A DNA stretch of 6,347 nt from Fibrobacter sp. UBA4375 (GTDB lineage: Bacteria; Fibrobacterota; Fibrobacteria; Fibrobacterales; Fibrobacteraceae), in assembly GCA_002391195.1 (NCBI GenBank), contig DGRZ01000027.1:1-6347 (forward strand), in the 5' to 3' direction. The translations under genes were made by a program, and so were the position numbers. The notes beneath the pieces are model-generated. The model ran no database searches. It was not told where the DNA came from and was given only the letters and a program-made list of their open reading frames with translations. Positions 1-4,229 of this stretch are shown here, one piece after another. Every line of letters starts with the position of its first letter. The stretch's first letter is position 1.

Positions 1-377
1 TGGAGGAATCTGGTCTGTACACGACCAGGGATTCTGTTGCGGCATACCTGTGCAAGTTTGACAAGTTACCCGCGAACTATGTCGGCAAGAGTGAAGGCAA
101 AAAGCTTTACGAATCCAAGACGGGCAACACCTTTGAAAAGTGGAATTTCAACCCGTGGACCACAATCGGCGTGATGATTGGCGGCGACAACTTTGACAAT
201 TTAGCCTCGAATCCGGAGAACTTTCACGAAACGTTGCCCGAAGGTTCCTATCGCGAAGCCGATGTGGATTATTCCGGTGCAAATCGCGGAACCAAGCGGC
301 TCGTGTACCAGCCGGACTGCGTAATCTACTACACGTCAGACCACTACGATACTTTCTATAAATTGGAAATTAAGTAG
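1..377 (+). CDS. Barnase-like guanyl-preferring ribonuclease, C-terminal part (5' end outside window)
   Basis: The reading frame enters at base 3 and gives 124 residues before a TAG stop. The protein would cleave RNA 3' of guanosine by the barnase (ribonuclease N1/T1 type) mechanism. The visible part aligns by eye with almost all of mature barnase: VAAYLCKFDKLPANYVGKSE matches the first helices, MIGGDNFDN matches the IGGDIFSN segment, and READVDY plus SDHYDTF match the catalytic strands. Catalytic equivalents are all present, numbered from the first visible codon: K29 (barnase K27), E85 (E73), R95 (R83), R99 (R87) and H114 (H102). Two cysteines, C17 and C106, are absent from barnase and might form a disulfide. 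Family members are usually secreted, but the signal peptide, if any, lies upstream. No barstar-like inhibitor is encoded in the visible part. The 3' end overlaps the convergent arginase-like gene by 8 bases. Family assignment is confident; export and physiological role are inferred. Confidence 0.9.
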   Translation, partial: EESGLYTTRDSVAAYLCKFDKLPANYVGKSEGKKLYESKTGNTFEKWNFNPWTTIGVMIGGDNFDNLASNPENFHETLPEGSYREADVDYSGANRGTKRLVYQPDCVIYYTSDHYDTFYKLEIK

Positions 378-1272
378 GGGACGACGCGAGGGAAGTTAAA
401 AAATCCGACAATTCGCGGTTTATGCGGTCGTTCAGGGCGTCCGCTTCTTGCACGGTGTGGTACTCGTCGCCTGTAAAGTCACGGGCGCGTTCCCCGCAGA
501 TGTCAACACCGATGATTTTGTGGCTTGTGGCGAGGCTGGCGATGATTTCTTTGAGTGCTGCTACGTCCAGCGAACCCTGGTCCCAGTTCGTGGCCGCGTA
601 TGTGGGGGAGAGGGCGTCCTTGTCGATGGAGATGTAGATTCGGCCTTCTGTCATCCCCGACTCGGTCGGGGATCTTAAAGATTCTCGCATTCGCGAGAAT
701 GACGTGGATGTTCGCGAGAATGACGAGGGTGTGCCGGTTTCACGTACTTCGCTTTCTTTGATGAAAGTTACTTTGTCTAAAATATCGGCATCACCTGCCT
801 GCGAAAGTTCTGCGCGGATTTCGTCTACGAGGTGGTCGGCAACCCCGATAATGACAACGTTGTTTATAAACTGGTTTTCGTCTAGAACCTTCTTGACCCA
901 GCCACCGCAACTGAGGATATTCCCGAATCTCGGGGCCTGCATGTCGGGATGGTGGTCAAAAACGACAAGCGAAAACGGTTCTTGGACCATGTCGGTCCAG
1001 ATTTTACTCATGTAGTGGTAATTCCCGTTGTCGAAGAAGTGAATGCCGCCCGCATCCGTGATGCCAGCAGAGGCGATTTGCTTGCGGATGGCGGTCACGG
1101 CCTCGTCGTCGCAGTAGCAGTCGGTGCCCGGAATGTTGGAACAGTCTATCCAGCGGATTTTTGCGTCCGGCCCTGCGGAACCTTGAACCGCGTCTTTTCG
1201 CAGCCCCTGCATAAAGGGCTGCTCGGCGTAGACTCCGGTGAAGTCCTGGATGATGCGATAAGTTTGCGGCAT
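370..1272 (-). CDS. Arginase/agmatinase-fold (ureohydrolase family) protein
   Basis: This encodes a 300-residue protein with the dinuclear manganese site of the arginase fold. Visible ligand motifs are H86 in GNYHYMS (in place of the canonical GGDH), D106-x-H108-x-D110 in FDHHPD, and D217 and D219 in SIDKDAL; GVDICGE (D257, E261) fits the late acidic motif. The family hydrolyses guanidino compounds (arginine, agmatine, guanidinobutyrate, formiminoglutamate), but this divergent branch lacks the DP of SxDxDxxDP, so the substrate cannot be named. I chose the ATG at 1272; an in-frame TTG at 1287 would add five residues and cover a TATATT box. Residues about 183-208 are a Ser/Arg-rich insertion encoded by a palindromic DNA repeat, just before the SIDKD strand. 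The gene lies 45 bases after the radical SAM gene and its end overlaps the convergent ribonuclease gene by 8 bases. Fold is confident; function is open. Confidence 0.88.
   Translation of the reverse strand: MPQTYRIIQDFTGVYAEQPFMQGLRKDAVQGSAGPDAKIRWIDCSNIPGTDCYCDDEAVTAIRKQIASAGITDAGGIHFFDNGNYHYMSKIWTDMVQEPFSLVVFDHHPDMQAPRFGNILSCGGWVKKVLDENQFINNVVIIGVADHLVDEIRAELSQAGDADILDKVTFIKESEVRETGTPSSFSRTSTSFSRMRESLRSPTESGMTEGRIYISIDKDALSPTYAATNWDQGSLDVAALKEIIASLATSHKIIGVDICGERARDFTGDEYHTVQEADALNDRINRELSDFLTSLASSPT
650..725. repeat. Composite palindromic repeat inserted in frame in the arginase-like gene
   Basis: This has three parts on the plus strand. A perfect hairpin has ATCCCCGA at 653-660, a 5-base loop, and TCGGGGAT at 666-673. 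A second has ATTCTCGC at 681-688, a 4-base loop, and GCGAGAAT at 693-700. A 15-base direct repeat, TTCGCGAGAATGACG, occurs at 690-704 and again at 711-725, a 21-base period. The unit is bounded by GTCAT (650-654) and ATGAC (699-703, repeated at 720-724), giving lengths of 54 or 75 bases, both multiples of three. It encodes residues about 183-208 of the arginase-like protein. It resembles dispersed intergenic palindromic repeats with TGTCATCC...GGATCT ends known from several bacterial genomes; that link is recalled, not searched. Confidence 0.85.
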
Positions 1273-1278
1273 GTCCCT

Positions 1279-1284
1279 AATATA
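1279..1284 (-). promoter_or_regulatory. TATATT box just upstream of the arginase-like start
   Basis: On the minus strand TATATT is followed by six bases (AGGGAC) and then the ATG at 1272. A near-identical arrangement precedes the lipoprotein gene at 4230, where TATATT is followed by seven bases and the ATG. If this is a -10/-7-type promoter element, transcription would start at or inside the start codon region, giving a leaderless or near-leaderless message and an internal promoter within the gene cluster. No clear -35 element is visible. The call rests only on the match between two sites. Confidence 0.35.
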
Positions 1285-1317
1285 CAAAACAAGGGAAAAT
1301 TTTTGGTGGCATGTTTC

Positions 1318-2262
1318 TTACTTGAAGCGCTTGCAGAACGTGCATTTTTGGCAGAATGGGTGGCGCAGTTCGTGCTTTTCGAAACCTTCGCGTAAATTGC
1401 GGGCGGTAGGCGAATCTAGAATTTCGGCGAGGTTCTGGTCGGCGATGTTCCCGAGGGTGATTTGCCCGCTGTAATCAAGACAGCAGGCGACGACGCGCCC
1501 GTCGTGGAGTATGGCTACGTGCGTGCCGAGGGCATGGCATGTGCCTGCGACCGGTTTGTTCGTAGATCCTTCGACGTCGCACCTGTCGGTGCTCTGCTCA
1601 GGATGACACTCGCTTCTTTCGCTTTTGATATGACGTGCGGGCCACTCGAATCGTGAATCTTCGTGCAGGTAGAGCCTGCCCGCGATAGGGAAACTCTTGT
1701 GCCTGCTGCAGAAATTCCCCGGAGCGACCTGCGTGTTGAACGTCTCGTTTATGCGAGAAATCGCAAACTCGTTCCAGTCTCCGGCGGTTGCGGCACCGAT
1801 GTTCCAGAGCCGCAGATTGATGTACATGTCGGGCCTTGCGATGAGCGCGATTCTGCAAAAGTCGAGAACGTCCCCGAGATGCTCGCAGGCGTTATCTGGC
1901 GGGAGTTCCGCATACGCGTGCGTCGAGAAGTTTACCTGGCGAACGGCGGGGCAGTTCAATATGTGGTGGGCGACTCGCCTGATGGTCGTGCCGTTCGTGG
2001 TGAGCGTCGCGGTGAGGCCCGCGGCTTTTATATCCTTGAGGAAGAGAGCAAAACCGGGATGTAGCGTGGGTTCGCCCAGAACGTGCAAATAAACGTTCTC
2101 GATTCCCGCTTCTACCGCTCCCGCGATACACTTCTTGAAGAGTGCACTCGGCATGAACGTATGCGATACGCCCGAACCGGCCTCGTGCCTGCAATCACTG
2201 CTGGGGCAAAAGCTGCAACGCAAGTTGCAGGCGTCCGTTATCTCGATATAAACGCTTTTCAC
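1318..2262 (-). CDS. Radical SAM protein with C-terminal SPASM-type domain
   Basis: This encodes 314 residues starting with GTG. The first iron-sulfur cluster motif is C12-NLR-C16-SF-C19 in a typical N-terminal context (YIEITDACNLRCSFCP). VLGEPTLHP (G63-E64-P65) is the GGE-like SAM-binding motif and TLTTNGT (87-92) is a standard second-strand motif. The C-terminal part has the SPASM look: C242, C260-C261 in DGRVVACCLDYSG, GNIADQNLAEIL, and the terminal C304-x2-C307-x2-C310. Such proteins use 5'-deoxyadenosyl radical chemistry, often on peptides or proteins; the substrate here is unknown. The start codon overlaps the stop of the upstream dihydrouridine synthase gene (GTGA), suggesting translational coupling. 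Residues about 219-233 lie in a repeat-derived insertion that adds two extra cysteines (C219, C228) just before the SPASM region. The arginase-like gene follows 45 bases downstream. Confidence 0.9.
   Translation of the reverse strand: MKSVYIEITDACNLRCSFCPSSDCRHEAGSGVSHTFMPSALFKKCIAGAVEAGIENVYLHVLGEPTLHPGFALFLKDIKAAGLTATLTTNGTTIRRVAHHILNCPAVRQVNFSTHAYAELPPDNACEHLGDVLDFCRIALIARPDMYINLRLWNIGAATAGDWNEFAISRINETFNTQVAPGNFCSRHKSFPIAGRLYLHEDSRFEWPARHIKSERSECHPEQSTDRCDVEGSTNKPVAGTCHALGTHVAILHDGRVVACCLDYSGQITLGNIADQNLAEILDSPTARNLREGFEKHELRHPFCQKCTFCKRFK
1564..1608 (-). repeat. Dispersed palindromic repeat inserted in frame in the radical SAM gene
   Basis: On the minus strand the element begins TGTCATCCTGAGC and ends GTCGAAGGATCT. 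The outer arms are ATCCT at 1566-1570 and AGGAT at 1600-1604; the inner hairpin is GCACC at 1579-1583, loop TGTC, and GGTGC at 1588-1592. Length is about 45 bases (15 codons), and it encodes residues about 219-233 of the radical SAM protein with no frame disruption. It shares the TGTCATCC and GGATCT ends with the repeat in the arginase-like gene, but lies in the opposite orientation on the chromosome. The TGTCATCCTGAGC...GAAGGATCT pattern matches a repeat type I recall from intergenic regions of other genomes. Exact boundaries are estimated. Confidence 0.8.
2259..2262 (-). other. GTGA start/stop overlap (translational coupling site)
   Basis: The GTG start of the radical SAM gene (2262-2260) and the TGA stop of the dihydrouridine synthase gene (2261-2259) share bases. 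A G-rich stretch sits about seven bases before the GTG and could act as a weak ribosome site. This fixes the radical SAM start and implies that both genes share a message. Confidence 0.85.
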
Positions 2263-3224
2263 GAGAGGGCCCCCATCTCAATAATTGCTTCTTGGTATTC
2301 GCTCAGTTTTCCGGCCTTCTGAATTTTCTTGAAGACTTTTTTGGGGAGGCTGGGCTCCAGATAATCCCAAAAACTCTTGATGTGCGAAAGAATTTGGCTG
2401 TCGCCTTGGTATGTTTTGCAAGCGTACTCGAAAATGATTTCGTGCATTTGGAGAAGCTTGTCTGTAAATTCTTTTCCTGTTATGTTCGCTTTCCCTGCTT
2501 TGTATTCCGCTGCGAGGCTTGGCAGCGCAAGTAATCCGCGACCGATCATTATGCCTGCGAGCTTAGGATAGCGGCGTTCCATTTCGCAGATTTGCGAAAC
2601 GCTCGTTATGTCTCCGTTGTAGACGAGTGGATGGCGGCATTCGCTGTAAAATTTCTCAAATGACTTGATATCAATTGCGCCCTTGTATTGCTGTTTGCCG
2701 AGCCGCGGGTGGAGTGTGATTTGCGTGAGCGGAGTATCGTTTAAAATCGGGAGGAGCGCGAATGCCTCGTCTGGGGAACTTTGCCCGAGTCGCATCTTGA
2801 CGGAAAATCTAGCGGTTTCTGTTGCAGACTGCCGCGCGATTTCGCCCATAATTGCTTGGACGGCTTGCGTGTCGCCTAGCAAACCAGAACCGCGATGGCG
2901 GTTGACCTGCATGGGGAAAGGGCAACCCATGTTGAAGTCGATTTGCGTGAATCCTTTTTGCAAAAGGACTTCGGTGAGAACCTTGAATTCATCTACGCTG
3001 TTCGCAATAATTTGCGGCACGGTAATTGCGCATGCCGGCTTTTCTGGGTTAGAATGCTGCGGGTTGGAAACTTCCAAATCCCGCAAGTCCTTTTCGCGCG
3101 GTTTCCCGTTTTCTATGCGCAGGAAGGGCGCGTAATAAGCATCGACTCCGCCAAAGATTTCAGCATAGGCTTTACGGTAGATGCCCGTTGTGTAACCTTG
3201 TAACGGTGCGAATGAGACTCTCAT
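2259..3224 (-). CDS. tRNA-dihydrouridine synthase family protein (DusC-like)
   Basis: This encodes a 321-residue FMN-dependent enzyme that would reduce uridine to dihydrouridine in tRNA in the cytoplasm. It begins with the family start FAPLQGYT. The catalytic cysteine is C101 in FNMGCPFPMQVNRHRGSGLL. SVKMRLG (K143), TLHPRLGKQQYKG (H172), VYNGDI (N203) and MIGRGLL (G228-R229-G230) are the FMN-barrel motifs in the expected order. The VNRHRG stretch, the 321-residue length (DusC is about 315) and the helical C-terminal domain suggest a DusC-like enzyme, but the target uridine cannot be read. I chose the ATG at 3224 because the frame open further upstream (to 3443) reads as Arg-rich nonsense inside rdgB. 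No strong Shine-Dalgarno is visible. The gene lies 44 bases after rdgB, and its TGA overlaps the GTG start of the radical SAM gene. Confidence 0.92.
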   Translation of the reverse strand: MRVSFAPLQGYTTGIYRKAYAEIFGGVDAYYAPFLRIENGKPREKDLRDLEVSNPQHSNPEKPACAITVPQIIANSVDEFKVLTEVLLQKGFTQIDFNMGCPFPMQVNRHRGSGLLGDTQAVQAIMGEIARQSATETARFSVKMRLGQSSPDEAFALLPILNDTPLTQITLHPRLGKQQYKGAIDIKSFEKFYSECRHPLVYNGDITSVSQICEMERRYPKLAGIMIGRGLLALPSLAAEYKAGKANITGKEFTDKLLQMHEIIFEYACKTYQGDSQILSHIKSFWDYLEPSLPKKVFKKIQKAGKLSEYQEAIIEMGALS

Positions 3225-3268
3225 TATGGCACAATTCTTGCGAACGTTTTGAAAAAATGGCGAGGCCT

Positions 3269-3940
3269 TTATTTCCCGAGCGCCTTTTTCAGGGCGCGGA
3301 TGGCGTTTCCGCGGTGGCTGATGGCCTTCTTCTCTTCGAGTTCCATCTGCGCGAAGGTGCGTGTCTCGCCGTCGGGAACGAATAGCGGGTCGTAACCGAA
3401 GCCCATGTCGCCTACGGGCGCGTAGTTGATTTGTCCGCGGCATTCGCCCTCGAAAATTTGCGGTTCGCTCACGACGAAGTCGCCGACCCGAGTCCCGGCG
3501 CCGTTTAATGTTGCGCCGTTTAAAACCGGAGCGTCAACCCGCGTCACAGTCTGGTAAGAGAGTGCGCAAAAGTAGCGCGCCTTGCGGTCTTCGATGCCGG
3601 CGAGGTTCTTCAGGAGCAGGGTGTTGTTGTCTTCGTCTGCACCGTGAACGCCGCTGTAGCGGGCGCTGTAGATTCCGGGGGCTCCGCCGAGTGCGAAAAC
3701 TTCCAGGCCGGAGTCATCGGCAAGTACCGTCGCCTCGATGCCGCGCTTGGCAAGCCGCAGTGCGGTCGTGTTCGACTTGATGATGGCATTCTCGGCAAAC
3801 GAGTTCCCGTCTTCCACGATTTCTTCGTCGAATCCGATGTCCTTCAGCGTCTTGAATTCGTAGTGGTCGGTGCCGAGGATGTGCGCAAAGTCCCTAATCT
3901 TGCCGGCGCTCGCCGTCGCGATAACAAATAAGTGTTTCAT
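3269..3940 (-). CDS. rdgB: XTP/dITP diphosphatase (RdgB/HAM1 family)
   Basis: This encodes 223 residues. The enzyme hydrolyses non-canonical purine triphosphates (XTP, ITP, dITP) to monophosphate and pyrophosphate in the cytoplasm, keeping them out of DNA and RNA. Motifs follow the family order: IATASAGKIRDF (residues 7-18, with Ser where Asn is common), SFAENAIIKS (47-56), ADDSGLEVFALGGAPGIYSA (74-93, containing the catalytic acidic pair D75/D76), GFGYDPLFVP (180-189) and EEKKAISHRG (202-211). It is about 25 residues longer than E. coli RdgB (197). Much of the excess lies at about 134-158, a variable loop holding two copies of a pentapeptide-like repeat (LNGAT, LNGAG) encoded by an 11-base DNA repeat. 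The ATG lies seven bases after the TM2 gene stop, so co-transcription is likely, though no strong Shine-Dalgarno is visible. Confidence is high. Confidence 0.95.
   Translation of the reverse strand: MKHLFVIATASAGKIRDFAHILGTDHYEFKTLKDIGFDEEIVEDGNSFAENAIIKSNTTALRLAKRGIEATVLADDSGLEVFALGGAPGIYSARYSGVHGADEDNNTLLLKNLAGIEDRKARYFCALSYQTVTRVDAPVLNGATLNGAGTRVGDFVVSEPQIFEGECRGQINYAPVGDMGFGYDPLFVPDGETRTFAQMELEEKKAISHRGNAIRALKKALGK
3498..3523. repeat. 11-base direct repeat with 15-base period inside rdgB
   Basis: GCGCCGTTTAA occurs at 3498-3508 and again at 3513-3523, separated by TGTT. The 15-base period equals five codons and gives the protein repeat LNGAT-LNGAG (residues 140-149). It falls in the loop where this RdgB is longer than E. 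coli RdgB, before the QIFEGECRG strand, so the reading frame and active site are untouched. Confidence 0.8.
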
Positions 3941-3947
3941 AGTGGTG

Positions 3948-4139
3948 TTAGTAGTGTTCCGGCTTCATCACGATAAGGATGGCGTCAACGACGATGCCTA
4001 CGCCGCAGAGGCCACCGGTGCAGAGCCAGAGGATTCCCGTCCAGATCTTGCCTTCGTAGAAGCGGTGCATGCCGAGATACCCCAGCAGAATGCAGAGGGC
4101 AAGCGCTATCCATTTGTTGTGTTCACCTTGAGCGGGCAT
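3948..4139 (-). CDS. TM2-domain small membrane protein
   Basis: This encodes 63 residues matching a whole TM2 domain: a short polar N-terminus followed by HNKWIALALCILLGYLG as the first hydrophobic segment (about 8-23), the signature G-MHRFYEGK turn (H25-R26-F27-Y28), and a second hydrophobic segment at about 32-58 with D52 in VVDAILI. TM2 proteins are small two-helix membrane proteins of unknown biochemical role; function cannot be given. The ATG is supported by AAGGA on the minus strand at 4146-4150, six bases away, the best ribosome site in the window. It is the first gene of the minus-strand cluster and ends seven bases before rdgB. Confidence 0.88.
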   Translation of the reverse strand: MPAQGEHNKWIALALCILLGYLGMHRFYEGKIWTGILWLCTGGLCGVGIVVDAILIVMKPEHY

Positions 4140-4229
4140 AGTTGTTCCTTTTTCTTGAAAGATAGAAAAAAGCGTTGCCCCGTCCCTTGGCTCGCCGGGG
4201 AAATACCCGTTTTTTTTATATTGTCGTGT
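4140..4229. promoter_or_regulatory. Divergent control region between the TM2 gene and the lipoprotein gene
   Basis: This 90-base gap separates divergently transcribed genes, so it must hold starts for both directions unless longer transcripts are used. On the minus strand there is a Shine-Dalgarno AAGGA (4146-4150) and a TATCTT box (4159-4164) about 20 bases before the TM2 start. On the plus strand there is a T-run leading into TATATT (4217-4222). No clear -35 element or operator palindrome is visible. Confidence 0.5.
4217..4222 (+). promoter_or_regulatory. TATATT box close to the lipoprotein gene start
   Basis: A run of T residues leads into TATATT, which ends seven bases before the ATG at 4230. 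No Shine-Dalgarno can be seen. The spacing is nearly the same as for the TATATT before the arginase-like gene (six bases), so either the message is leaderless or this AT-rich stretch replaces a ribosome site. Assignment is by pattern only. Confidence 0.4.

Noticed and set aside
690..725. Two direct repeats as a CRISPR-like array
   Set aside because: Only two 15-base copies are present with a 6-base spacing, inside a coding gene, which does not fit a CRISPR array.
949..1395. 148-codon plus-strand open frame
   Set aside because: It is antisense to both the arginase-like gene and the end of the radical SAM gene, and has no recognisable motif.
1663..2064. Plus-strand open frames of about 130 codons in the radical SAM gene
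   Set aside because: Two overlapping frames (also 1697-2092) are antisense to a gene with clear iron-sulfur motifs, so they are shadows.
3035..3080. SNPQH/SNPEK near-repeat in the dihydrouridine synthase
   Set aside because: The 15-base period resembles the rdgB repeat, but the DNA copies share only about half their bases, so chance is likely.
2665..3135. 156-codon plus-strand open frame
   Set aside because: It is antisense to the dihydrouridine synthase gene and shows no domain signature.
3248..3271. Possible terminator between rdgB and the dihydrouridine synthase gene
   Set aside because: A T-run follows on the minus strand, but the stem is only three G-C pairs (GGC/GCC) with a three-base loop, too weak for intrinsic termination.
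3225..3443. N-terminal extension of the dihydrouridine synthase frame
   Set aside because: The extra 73 residues are Arg-rich, have no family similarity and overlap the 3' end of rdgB. The family starts at the MRVSFAPLQG methionine (3224).
4178..4200. CCCCG...CGGGG inverted repeat in the divergent region
   Set aside because: The stem is only 5 bp with a 13-base loop and no T-run, which is too weak to call an operator or terminator.
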